A stretch of 64,000 bases of DNA from contig NZ_JHZX01000001.1 in assembly GCF_000688335.1 (NCBI RefSeq), positions 1,488,001 through 1,552,000 of the forward strand, given 5' to 3'. Below are positions 38,396-46,652 of the stretch, one piece after another. Position 1 is the first letter of the stretch, and each line of letters begins with the position of its first letter. The DNA is from Sediminibacter sp. Hel_I_10 (GTDB taxonomy: Bacteria > Bacteroidota > Bacteroidia > Flavobacteriales > Flavobacteriaceae). The position numbers and the translations under genes are program-made. Below the pieces are notes generated by a model that saw only the letters and a list, made by a program, of their open reading frames with translations, was not told where the DNA came from and ran no database searches.

Positions 38396-38403
38396 CAAAA
38401 ATA
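38396..38403 (-). promoter_or_regulatory. -7 box candidate for pdhB
   Basis: On the minus strand TATTTTTG fits TAnnTTTG, 23 bp before the pdhB start. No TTG stands 19 bp upstream. Confidence 0.4.
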
Positions 38404-38549
38404 AGAATTATAGATTATAATTTGACATAAAAAACGCGGGATCGCCTTGAATTATGATATCGTTAAAAAGAATGTCTAAAAAGGCGGTCACATTTTCTTT
38501 TCTTCGGAAAATTCAACAATCATAAAACCTTTTGTATACTTTTAACTAA

Positions 38550-39662
38550 ATGCTACCTACTATGCAGAAAATCTATGCTTTTTTGATTGGTTTTTGTATC
38601 CTCTTTTTTTCAGGATATAGTCAAGAAAACCCACTGTGCCCTGTTCTCAAAATTTTTGTGACCATTTCAAACGCCGATAATGTACCGACGGTAACCTCTA
38701 ATGATGACGGCACAGTTACATTAATCCATCCTGAGCAGTACATCACGGATATTTTTGCAAATCATATTATTTATGATTTTTATCAAACCTATCCAGGCGA
38801 AAGTTTTGAAACACAATTTACGCTCGGGGTGAAATCTAAAGATCTCATCGTGGATCTTGTTAATAGCGTCCCTAGCGATATCATGTCCTTTAGCGATGGG
38901 TATTTAAACCTTAACCAACTCCCAATATCGAGTAGTATTGGTGCAGAAATCATAACCTTTCTGGACAATAAGCAGTTTGAAATATTGAGTGTCATGAATG
39001 ATTATGACGGTTCTGATTGCCCTGGCAATTGTCCTTTTATTAATACTCCTGATGATTTTGACTTAGAAATAGCTTTTAATTATGATGAAGACAACGACAT
39101 TCTATATGCCCAAAGCACAGATATAACGCCATGTGGAAATAGTTTTTCATTGGCATTTAAAGGTGGAAATCCTATAGACGATTTCCCTGACTTGGATACC
39201 ACCTTACAAACTTGGGAATCTACACCTGGGCAAACCACATCAAGCAGTTATGATTTGCCTTGTCATAATATTGAACTAACGCTTTTTAACATCTTCGGAC
39301 TCGGCTGCTCAGAATACAACTACGGAAACATTAGAGTGTTAATAGATAACGAGAATAATGTGATCACGTTTGGCAGACCCAATGCTATTTTTGGTTACGA
39401 TGCCGTCCGGTTTTCTGAAGCTAATCTTTCTACCAAAACAGCTCCTTTTACTAAAATGTATCCCTATCTTAAAGACGGTAGCACTTTCTTAGAACTTTCA
39501 AATTATGAAAATCATTCCGTAGCTGTTAAAATTCTGAATCTATCAGGTCAGATTGTGGTCGCTGAAAAGCAGTTTGAACCGCATTCAATTGACGTTTCTG
39601 CTTTGTCTAACGGACTATATCTCATTAAAGTTAGATGTAGACAATCAGCAAAAAGTGTTTAA
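38550..39662 (+). CDS. Secreted protein with type IX sorting domain
   Basis: 370 residues; the start may be the second ATG at 38562, giving the signal peptide MQKIYAFLIGFCILFFSGYS. The mature region is beta-rich and cysteine-bearing with no known catalytic motif. The last 75 residues (YPYLKDGSTFLELSNYE, ILNLSGQIVVAEKQF, IDVSALSNGLYLIKVR) are a type A C-terminal sorting domain, which directs cargo through the type IX secretion system. SprA, a part of that system, is encoded at the right end of the window. The exported product is therefore expected at the cell surface or outside. Identity of the cargo domain is unknown. Confidence 0.83.
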   Translation: MLPTMQKIYAFLIGFCILFFSGYSQENPLCPVLKIFVTISNADNVPTVTSNDDGTVTLIHPEQYITDIFANHIIYDFYQTYPGESFETQFTLGVKSKDLIVDLVNSVPSDIMSFSDGYLNLNQLPISSSIGAEIITFLDNKQFEILSVMNDYDGSDCPGNCPFINTPDDFDLEIAFNYDEDNDILYAQSTDITPCGNSFSLAFKGGNPIDDFPDLDTTLQTWESTPGQTTSSSYDLPCHNIELTLFNIFGLGCSEYNYGNIRVLIDNENNVITFGRPNAIFGYDAVRFSEANLSTKTAPFTKMYPYLKDGSTFLELSNYENHSVAVKILNLSGQIVVAEKQFEPHSIDVSALSNGLYLIKVRCRQSAKSV

Positions 39663-39797
39663 ATTTTTAAAGAATTAACATTAAAGCCCTCGTAAACCTC
39701 AATTTTCACAAAAATTTATTATGCACGCATAGTAAAATCGATTTTTTATAATTATCTTCGTGCTTAGATTTACGCAAACGTTATAAAACAATCAAGT

Positions 39798-40544
39798 ATG
39801 AAAATATTAGTATGTATTAGTCACGTTCCTGATACGACTTCAAAAATCAATTTTACCGATGATAATACAAAGTTTGACACCAACGGTGTTCAATTTGTAA
39901 TCAACCCTAATGATGAGTTTGGGTTAACACGTGCCATGTGGTTCAAAGAAAAACAAGGCGCTAGTGTTGATGTGGTAAATGTTGGTGGTGCAGAAACAGA
40001 ACCCACCTTACGTAAAGCATTAGCAATTGGTGCAGATGCTGCCATACGTGTTAATACTGAGGCCAAAGATGGTTTCCAAGTTGCAAAAGAATTAGCCAAG
40101 GTTGTAAAAGATGGTGGTTATGATTTAGTGATTGCAGGAAGAGAATCTATTGATTATAATGGCGGAATGGTTCCTGGAATGTTAGCTGCCTTAATTGACG
40201 CTAATTTTGTGACCAACTGTATCAGTTTAGAAGTCGATGGTAGCGATGCTAAAGCCGTTAGAGAAATTGATGGTGGTAAAGAGTCTGTTTCTACAAGCTT
40301 ACCATTGGTTATTGGTGGACAAAAAGGATTGGTTGAAGAAAGTGATCTTCGTATTCCAAATATGCGAGGCATCATGATGGCCCGTAAAAAACCTTTAAAT
40401 GTTGTTGAGCCTTCAAGTGCTGAGACTGAAACAGCCTCTGTTAAATTTGAGAAACCCGCTCCAAGAGGAGAGGTTACTCTTGTAGACGCAGACAATCTCG
40501 ACGAGTTGGTCAACTTACTTCACAACGAAGCGAAAGTTATATAA
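39798..40544 (+). CDS. etfB: Electron transfer flavoprotein, beta subunit
   Basis: 248 residues. MKILVCISHVPDTTSKINF opens the adenine-nucleotide-alpha-hydrolase-like fold, and VIAGRESIDYNGGMVPGMLA is the AMP-binding and signature region of EtfB. It forms a heterodimer with EtfA (78 nt downstream) that takes electrons from acyl-CoA dehydrogenases and hands them to the respiratory chain. TATCTTCG at 39753-39760 is a near-consensus -7 box upstream. Length is normal. Confidence 0.95.
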   Translation: MKILVCISHVPDTTSKINFTDDNTKFDTNGVQFVINPNDEFGLTRAMWFKEKQGASVDVVNVGGAETEPTLRKALAIGADAAIRVNTEAKDGFQVAKELAKVVKDGGYDLVIAGRESIDYNGGMVPGMLAALIDANFVTNCISLEVDGSDAKAVREIDGGKESVSTSLPLVIGGQKGLVEESDLRIPNMRGIMMARKKPLNVVEPSSAETETASVKFEKPAPRGEVTLVDADNLDELVNLLHNEAKVI

Positions 40545-40621
40545 ATTCAAAAAATCAAATTTCGAATTCCTACCAAATAATGGGGTTTGACACTTGTAAT
40601 TTTAATTTTTAAAAAGATATT

Positions 40622-41584
40622 ATGTCAGTTTTAGTATATACAGAATCAGAAAAAGGCAAATTTAAAAAAACAGCATTTGAGGTAGCTTCATACGCAAAGG
40701 CTGTAGCCGATCAAATGGGGACTACAGTTACTGCTGTTGCGGTCAATGCAGACGACACTTCCGAATTAGGTAATTATGGAGTTGATAAAGTTCTAAATGT
40801 CAATTCTGGCGATTTAGAAAAATTCAACGCTAATAATTATGCCAATGTGCTTAAGCAAGCTGCAGAAAAAGAAAGTTCAAAAGTAGTGATCTTAAGTTCT
40901 AGTGCCGATAGTAAGTATTTAGCACCCATGCTAGCGGTTAATTTGCACGCAGGTTATGCATCTAATGTTGTAGATGCACCTTCTAGCACCTCACCGTTTA
41001 CAGTAAAAAGAACAGCATTTACAAATAAGGCCTTTAATATGACCACTATTGATACCGAAATAAAAATAGTAGGTGTTTCTAAAAATGCCTTCGGATTAAA
41101 AGAAAAAACGGCAGATGCTGCTGCTGAAGATTTTTCGCCTTCTATTCCAGAATCTGGAGTACATGTAGAAAGTGTTGACAAAGCTACCGACAAAGTGACT
41201 ATAGCCGATGCTGAAATCGTAGTCTCTGCAGGACGCGGTTTAAAAGGTCCTGAAAACTGGGGAATGATTGAAGAATTAGCAGGAGTTCTTGGAGCTGCAA
41301 CTGCGTGCTCTAAGCCTGTTTCTGATTTAGGGTGGAGACCTCACGGAGAACACGTAGGACAAACAGGAAAACCTGTAGCATCCAATCTATATATTGCCAT
41401 AGGGATTTCTGGAGCCATTCAACATTTAGCAGGAATCAACGCCTCTAAAGTAAAAGTAGTCATCAATACAGATCCAGAAGCACCCTTCTTTAAGGCTGCT
41501 GATTATGGTGTAGTTGGAGATGCTTTTGAAGTGGTACCAGCACTAATTGAAAAATTAAAAGCTTTTAAGGCGCAAAACGCCTAA
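40622..41584 (+). CDS. etfA: Electron transfer flavoprotein, alpha subunit
   Basis: 320 residues. The C-terminal FAD-binding domain (about 195-320) shows VVSAGRGLKGPENWGMIEEL, GWRPHGEHVGQTGK and LYIAIGISGAIQHLAGINAS. The N-terminal domain is the Rossmann-like half paired with EtfB. It follows etfB by 78 nt in the same operon. No oddities. Confidence 0.95.
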   Translation: MSVLVYTESEKGKFKKTAFEVASYAKAVADQMGTTVTAVAVNADDTSELGNYGVDKVLNVNSGDLEKFNANNYANVLKQAAEKESSKVVILSSSADSKYLAPMLAVNLHAGYASNVVDAPSSTSPFTVKRTAFTNKAFNMTTIDTEIKIVGVSKNAFGLKEKTADAAAEDFSPSIPESGVHVESVDKATDKVTIADAEIVVSAGRGLKGPENWGMIEELAGVLGAATACSKPVSDLGWRPHGEHVGQTGKPVASNLYIAIGISGAIQHLAGINASKVKVVINTDPEAPFFKAADYGVVGDAFEVVPALIEKLKAFKAQNA

Positions 41585-41612
41585 TTTTTTTATAAATTGT
41601 AGCTTTAAAGGG

Positions 41613-41677
41613 CTGTTTAAATTACTATTTTATCCAATATCTGTTTTGTTGAGTTGGTAAAGTCCTAATTTAAACAG
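41613..41677. repeat. 12-bp inverted repeat between etfA and the nuclease-family gene
   Basis: CTGTTTAAATTA (41613-41624) and TAATTTAAACAG (41666-41677) are exact reverse complements 41 bp apart. The right arm ends 20 bp before the next start codon. No T-tract follows, so a regulatory role is more likely than termination. Chance cannot be excluded in AT-rich DNA. Confidence 0.4.
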
Positions 41678-41697
41678 TTCTTTGCGTTTTATAAAGT

Positions 41698-42306
41698 ATG
41701 AGCTTAGTTAGACTAAACATAAAAGGCATTTCGTATAGCCAAACTCAAAATGGCGCTTATGCCTTAATTTTAAATGAAGTAGATGGTGACCGTAAACTTC
41801 CTATAGTTATCGGTGCCTTCGAAGCTCAATCTATAGCCATTGCTCTTGAGAAGGAAATTAGGCCTCCTAGACCTTTAACTCACGATCTTTTTAAAAATTT
41901 CTCAGACCGTTTTGATATTGTAGTCAAACAAGTCATCATTCATAAATTGGTAGATGGTGTGTTTTATTCAAGTCTTATTTGTGAGCGCGATAAAATTGAA
42001 GAAATTATCGATGCCAGAACTAGCGATGCCATTGCACTAGCATTACGTTTTAAGGCTCCTATTTTTACGTATAAAAATATTCTTGATAAAGCCGGGATTT
42101 ATTTAAAAGTGAATCCTAAAAAAGAACAAGAGGACGAAGATTCGATTCTTGTGGATGAATTGGTGGTTGAAGAAATTGAAACCGGAAGCCAAGAAAATTA
42201 CAAGGACAAATCACTTCAAGATTTGAATGCATTGTTGGACGAAGCTGTTGCCAATGAGGACTACGAAAAGGCCGCCAAAATAAGAGACGAAATCTCCAAA
42301 CGCTAA
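41698..42306 (+). CDS. Bifunctional nuclease family protein with UVR motif
   Basis: 202 residues. The N-terminal DUF151 domain (about 1-135) shows LPIVIGAFEAQSIAIALE and DARTSDAIALALRFKAPI, the bifunctional nuclease signature. The C-terminus (about 170-200) is a UvrB/UvrC motif: LNALLDEAVANEDYEKAAKI. Plant and mycobacterial DUF151 proteins have been reported to cleave RNA and DNA; the activity here is inferred. It lies 12 nt upstream of the nucleoside transporter, so nucleic-acid degradation and nucleoside uptake may be linked. Confidence 0.9.
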   Translation: MSLVRLNIKGISYSQTQNGAYALILNEVDGDRKLPIVIGAFEAQSIAIALEKEIRPPRPLTHDLFKNFSDRFDIVVKQVIIHKLVDGVFYSSLICERDKIEEIIDARTSDAIALALRFKAPIFTYKNILDKAGIYLKVNPKKEQEDEDSILVDELVVEEIETGSQENYKDKSLQDLNALLDEAVANEDYEKAAKIRDEISKR

Positions 42307-42318
42307 CACATTATTACA

Positions 42319-44088
42319 ATGAAACAATTTTTACTAGCTGTTACAGCTATTTTTTTTGTGTCAATGGTCGGTTTTGGTCAAGACCTCGAAAAGAAATGGC
42401 AGATAGAGGCAGTAAAAAATAATTCGGGAGTTGGTCTCTATAACATTAATGACGTTGATTCTTTTCAACTTAAGGATGGTAGTTTTAACTACAGCATCCA
42501 TTCGCTAGATAGTTTAGGCAATTTCTCGGGAAATTATATTAGACAAAACAACTTGCTTGTTCTTTATTATGACACTCCAGAAGAAGACACAGCGCGTTTT
42601 CGCATCACCACCCTTACAGACTCCACGTTAATACTAGCTAATAAAGACTTTAGTTTCGGTTTAAAAGACACCACTAAAATGTCTTCAGCAGTCGCTCAAG
42701 ACCTTACAGGTCCTTCTGCAGAACTAGTGGGCATTGTGCCGAGCCAAGGCTTTTCATTTAATAGTTTATGGCGCGGTCTTTTAGGGATGTTCTCTCTCAT
42801 TTGTATTGCATTTCTATTTAGCAGCAATCGTAAAGGTATCAATTGGAAAACAGTTGGACTGGGCTTAGCATTTCAGCTAGTCATTTCCATTGGCGTACTT
42901 CGAGTTGAATTTGTAAAAGATATTTTTGAAGTCATCGGACAAGGTTTTATTGCCATTCTTGGATTTACACAAGCAGGCAGCGAGTTTCTATTTGGGGGCA
43001 TGCTAGATGTCAAAAGCTTCGGCTTTATCTTTGCTTTTCAAGTCTTGCCTACAATCATATTCTTTTCTGCACTCACTTCTGTGTTGTTTTATCTAGGAGT
43101 CATTCAAAAGGTAGTACAAGGTATGGGTTGGCTTTTATCTAAGGTTTTAGGAATCTCTGGACCCGAAAGCTTAAGTGTTGCAGGTAATATCTTTTTAGGC
43201 CAAACAGAAGCACCGCTTTTGATTAAAGCCTATCTAGAGCGCATGAATAAATCTGAAATACTGTTGGTCATGATTGGCGGTATGGCAACCGTTGCAGGTG
43301 CCGTTTTAGCAGCTTACATTGGGTTTTTAGGTGGAGAAGATTTGGAGTTACAGTTGTTCTATGCTAAACATTTATTGGCAGCTTCTGTGATGGCCGCTCC
43401 TGGCGCTATCGTTATTTCTAAAATTCTTTATCCTCAAACTGAAAAAATAGATACAGACATTCATGTATCCCAAGAAAAAATAGGCTCTAATCTTTTAGAA
43501 TCTATTGCTAATGGCACAACAGAAGGGCTTCGTCTAGCCGTTAATGTGGGGGCAATGCTTCTAGTTTTTGTAGCATTTATTGCCATGTTTAATGGAATTT
43601 TGGGAGGTATCGCAGGGTTTGATGGTTTTACTATAAATGCATTAAACATCGATTGGCATTTTACATCGCTAAATACCATTATTGCTCAAAACACACCATA
43701 CGATTCACTCTCACTAGAATTTATTTTAGGCTATCTTTTTGCCCCCCTCATGTGGCTCATCGGGATTGCTTCAGAAGATATGGCACTTATGGGGCAGCTG
43801 TTGGGTATCAAATTAGCCGCTAGTGAATTTATTGGGTACATTCAATTGGCCGACTTGAAAAATGTGGCCAATGCCACGCATTTAAAGTACGAGAAGTCTG
43901 TAATTATGGCCACATACATGCTTTGCGGTTTCGCTAATTTTGCCTCTATTGGTATTCAGATTGGAGGTATTGGCTCTCTTGCCCCCGGTCAGCGCGCTAC
44001 CTTGTCTAAATTTGGAATTAAAGCCCTTATAGGTGGTACTATTGCTTCATTGATTTCGGCTACTATTGCGGGAATGATCATTGGATAA
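42319..44088 (+). CDS. Concentrative nucleoside transporter (NupC-type) with N-terminal exported domain
   Basis: 589 residues. Residues 1-20 are a signal peptide. Residues 21-130 form a soluble beta-rich, lipocalin-like domain (QDLEKKWQIEAV, GNYIRQNNLLVLYYDT). From about 150 the CNT transporter begins, with QAGSEFLFGGM, VLFYLGVIQKVVQGM, GNIFLGQTEAPLLIKAYL and CGFANFASIGIQIGGIG as family signatures. NupC-type carriers import nucleosides with Na+ or H+. The periplasmic fusion is uncommon outside Bacteroidota. The gene is 12 nt after the nuclease-family gene. Confidence 0.9.
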   Translation: MKQFLLAVTAIFFVSMVGFGQDLEKKWQIEAVKNNSGVGLYNINDVDSFQLKDGSFNYSIHSLDSLGNFSGNYIRQNNLLVLYYDTPEEDTARFRITTLTDSTLILANKDFSFGLKDTTKMSSAVAQDLTGPSAELVGIVPSQGFSFNSLWRGLLGMFSLICIAFLFSSNRKGINWKTVGLGLAFQLVISIGVLRVEFVKDIFEVIGQGFIAILGFTQAGSEFLFGGMLDVKSFGFIFAFQVLPTIIFFSALTSVLFYLGVIQKVVQGMGWLLSKVLGISGPESLSVAGNIFLGQTEAPLLIKAYLERMNKSEILLVMIGGMATVAGAVLAAYIGFLGGEDLELQLFYAKHLLAASVMAAPGAIVISKILYPQTEKIDTDIHVSQEKIGSNLLESIANGTTEGLRLAVNVGAMLLVFVAFIAMFNGILGGIAGFDGFTINALNIDWHFTSLNTIIAQNTPYDSLSLEFILGYLFAPLMWLIGIASEDMALMGQLLGIKLAASEFIGYIQLADLKNVANATHLKYEKSVIMATYMLCGFANFASIGIQIGGIGSLAPGQRATLSKFGIKALIGGTIASLISATIAGMIIG

Positions 44089-44287
44089 AGCATCTCGTTT
44101 TACGTTCTATTTCTGAAGTTAAAACTTAAGATATTACCATGATATCATGTCCGTTGATAACTTTTGAAATCTCCTATTCAAAAAATGAAGCTGCTCCTCA
44201 CTGTTTTCTTTAAATTCGTTTTTCAACTGAAATTACATCAGTCATAATTTTATAATTTTTAAAGTTCCGTTTTGGCGGAAATTAAAC

Positions 44288-45112
44288 ATGAAACAATACC
44301 ACGACTTAGTAAAGCACGTTCTAGATCAAGGCAATGATAAAGGTGACCGCACAGGAACCGGAACCAAAAGTGTATTTGGTTATCAAATGCGTTTTGATTT
44401 ATCAGAAGGGTTCCCTATGGTGACCACTAAAAAACTGCATTTAAAATCTATTGTTTATGAGTTGCTTTGGTTTTTAAAAGGCGATACCAACATCGATTAT
44501 CTTACGGAAAATGGGGTCCGCATTTGGAACGAATGGGCAGATGAAAATGGCGATCTTGGTCCTGTTTACGGACATCAATGGCGCAACTGGAATAGCGAAG
44601 ATATTGACCAAATCAAAGAAGTTGTTGAAACCCTAAAGAAAAACCCAAACAGCAGAAGAATGCTGGTTTCTGCCTGGAATCCATCAGTTTTACCCGACAC
44701 CTCTAAATCCTTTAGTGAGAACGTGGCCAACGGAAAAGCAGCCTTGCCACCTTGCCACGCCTTTTTTCAATTTTACGTCGCTAACGGGAAATTATCTTGC
44801 CAACTGTATCAACGAAGCGCAGATATCTTTTTGGGCGTACCGTTTAATATCGCGTCTTACGCCCTATTTACGATGATGATGGCTCAGGTTTGTGGCTACG
44901 AAGCGGGTGATTTTATACACACCTTTGGCGATGCCCATATTTACAGCAACCATTTAGAACAATTAGAGCTTCAATTGTCTCGTGATTTGAGGCCATTACC
45001 AAAAATGAAACTCAATCCAAACGTAAAAAATATTTTCGATTTTAAGTTTGAGGATTTTACACTGGAAGATTACAACCCGCATCCACACATAAAGGGAGCA
45101 GTGGCAATTTAA
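44288..45112 (+). CDS. thyA: Thymidylate synthase
   Basis: 274 residues. The catalytic cysteine is C156 in [13 protein letters not shown]. Other signatures are [28 protein letters not shown] and [10 protein letters not shown]. It methylates dUMP with methylene-tetrahydrofolate, producing dihydrofolate that the DHFR encoded 1.5 kb downstream would recycle. A small hairpin (TTCCG/CGGAA, 44265-44280) lies just before the start codon and might affect translation. Confidence 0.96.
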   Translation: MKQYHDLVKHVLDQGNDKGDRTGTGTKSVFGYQMRFDLSEGFPMVTTKKLHLKSIVYELLWFLKGDTNIDYLTENGVRIWNEWADENGDLGPVYGHQWRNWNSEDIDQIKEVVETLKKNPNSRRMLVSAWNPSVLPDTSKSFSENVANGKAALPPCHAFFQFYVANGKLSCQLYQRSADIFLGVPFNIASYALFTMMMAQVCGYEAGDFIHTFGDAHIYSNHLEQLELQLSRDLRPLPKMKLNPNVKNIFDFKFEDFTLEDYNPHPHIKGAVAI

Positions 45113-45122
45113 TATCGATCTT

Positions 45123-46001
45123 ATGAACGGAAAACTTCCTTTATTTTTATTTTTGTTAGTTTCTAATATTTATTGTCAGAATCAAACACAGGAATCATCA
45201 GTAAAAGAGTTACAAGAAAATGAGAAAATTCGGAAAAGTCGATTTTTGATTTATCCAGGTTGCGAAAATCAAGATGATTTATATGAATGCTACTCAGATA
45301 AATTACAAGATTTTTTATCTCAAAACCTTAGAAATAAAACAAAATCATTCATAGTAGAAAATTCTGTAAGTGATACAATTGTTTTCCTTGCGAATATAAA
45401 ATATAATAAAATAGGTAAGGTAGATTTTGAAGAATCAAAAATAACAGCTTTTATAAAGGAAGTGAATGGTTCTATCGATTCGTTAAAGTACATACTTCCT
45501 TCTGTCGTACCCGCAATGAATAGTGAAGGACATCCAATCGAGAATTCAGTTGCATATACAGTAGGTTTCATAATAAACCGAGACAAAATTTTGTTGCAAC
45601 CAATATATGGGTATCAACCAAAATTAACCTTAAAACAGCATGACTTTCTTAAAACAAAATCTGAAACTCCGCCTGTATATCCAAACTGTGAAATTTATAA
45701 AGACCAGGCTCAATTGAGAAAATGCTTTTCTGAAAACCTCACAAAGCTCATACTGGATAATTTTGATTCTAAGAAGATCAAGGAGTCTCGTTTAAAATCA
45801 GGAATCTATAATATAACAGCTTCATTTAAAATAGAGACCGACGGTTCTATTTCAAACCATAAGGTCCATGCCCCTACAAAGCTTTTAGAAATGGAAACAT
45901 TACGGATTTTAAGACGTATACCAACCATTACACCAGCTGAGGTAAATGGAAATAAAGTTATAACTCCATATTCTCTACCTATTACATTTCAGGTAAAATA
46001 A
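45123..46001 (+). CDS. Exported protein with two TonB-C-like repeats
   Basis: 292 residues with a signal peptide (about 1-18). The first repeat begins IYPGCENQDDLYECYSDKLQ (about 43-62). The second begins VYPNCEIYKDQAQLRKCFSE (about 180-199) and ends with ASFKIETDGSISNHKV and ITFQVK. The same YPGCE...C..DKL...FKID.G...LPI.F.V pattern is present in the TonB proteins at 56867 and 57785. It lacks the transmembrane anchor and proline-rich linker of TonB. It lies 10 nt after thyA but seems functionally unrelated. It may be a periplasmic adaptor or decoy; function unknown. Confidence 0.8.
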   Translation: MNGKLPLFLFLLVSNIYCQNQTQESSVKELQENEKIRKSRFLIYPGCENQDDLYECYSDKLQDFLSQNLRNKTKSFIVENSVSDTIVFLANIKYNKIGKVDFEESKITAFIKEVNGSIDSLKYILPSVVPAMNSEGHPIENSVAYTVGFIINRDKILLQPIYGYQPKLTLKQHDFLKTKSETPPVYPNCEIYKDQAQLRKCFSENLTKLILDNFDSKKIKESRLKSGIYNITASFKIETDGSISNHKVHAPTKLLEMETLRILRRIPTITPAEVNGNKVITPYSLPITFQVK

Positions 46002-46038
46002 AAAGAGCCCAAAAAGGCTCTTTTTATTTTACCTGAAA
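45987..46038. terminator. Bidirectional terminator, 23-bp perfect stem
   Basis: Arms 45987-46009 and 46016-46038 are perfect reverse complements around CAAAAA. The core is AAAAAGAGCC / GGCTCTTTTT with T-runs on both strands, so it can end both the TonB-C-like gene and the convergent CBM48-like gene (stop at 46050). The left arm begins inside the coding sequence and includes the TAA stop codon. Confidence 0.85.
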
Positions 46039-46049
46039 CACGCGTTTCT

Positions 46050-46352
46050 TTACAGACTCAACACACTATTCTCTGCACCGGCAAAATCATTCCAAGCGTA
46101 AGCATCTGCTTGATCATCGTTGATGTAAGTTGTGCCGTCAACCAAATATCTAAATTCGTAAGCGTTGTCTTTTTCTAAATCGACAGTGCCTTTGAAAGTT
46201 CCGTTCTTCAATTTTTTCAATTGAACAGCTTTCTTCTCGTTCCAATCATTGAAACTTCCAACTACTGCTACTTTTTTAGCTTCTTCAGCAGGCACAGCAA
46301 ATGTGACCTTACATAGTGGCTTGCTCTTTAAGTATTTTTTTGTAATCGCCAT
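46050..46352 (-). CDS. Small CBM48/AMPK glycogen-binding-like domain protein
   Basis: 100 residues from the ATG at 46352. The longer frame to 46424 begins with TTG upstream of the promoter and is rejected. The whole protein is an early-set/CBM48 immunoglobulin-like domain: VTFAVPAEEAKKVAVVGSFN, DWNEKKAVQLKKLKNG and YEFRYLVDGTTYINDD. Such domains in AMPK and branching enzymes bind alpha-glucans. It has no catalytic part and no signal peptide, so it is a cytoplasmic single-domain protein. Its partner is unknown. Confidence 0.87.
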   Translation of the reverse strand: MAITKKYLKSKPLCKVTFAVPAEEAKKVAVVGSFNDWNEKKAVQLKKLKNGTFKGTVDLEKDNAYEFRYLVDGTTYINDDQADAYAWNDFAGAENSVLSL

Positions 46353-46378
46353 AATCGTATATGAATTAATTTCTTCGA

Positions 46379-46408
46379 CAAATGTATAAAAGAAATATGC
46401 TCGTTCAA
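46379..46408 (-). promoter_or_regulatory. Promoter of the CBM48-like gene
   Basis: On the minus strand TTG (46408-46406) and TACATTTG (46386-46379) are separated by exactly 19 bp, the full Bacteroidota consensus. Transcription would start near 46375, downstream of the alternative TTG start. Confidence 0.7.
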
Positions 46409-46652
46409 ATATTAGTATGTTCAAAATGAAAGATTTATCAATTTCATAATATTGAACTTCCTTTGCTATAGAAAAATAAACTTTTAATAGGATTCTCTAA
46501 GATATTATCAATAAAAATTACCGCTCTTAAATATTGATAATCAGCTTTTAAACTCTATAACGTTTGCGTATAAAGGCTTTTATAGACCAACTTAATAATT
46601 ACATCGTTTGCGAAAAAAAGAGTAATTTTACTTTACGAAATTCTACAAAAAC

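Noticed and set aside
40154-40513. 119-residue minus-strand ORF
   Set aside because: Antisense to etfB, which has full family motifs.
44146-44155. ATGATATCAT palindrome before thyA
   Set aside because: Only 10 bp in AT-rich DNA; expected by chance.
46353-46424. 24-codon extension of the CBM48-like gene
   Set aside because: It starts with TTG and lies across and upstream of a perfect TTG-19-TAnnTTTG promoter.
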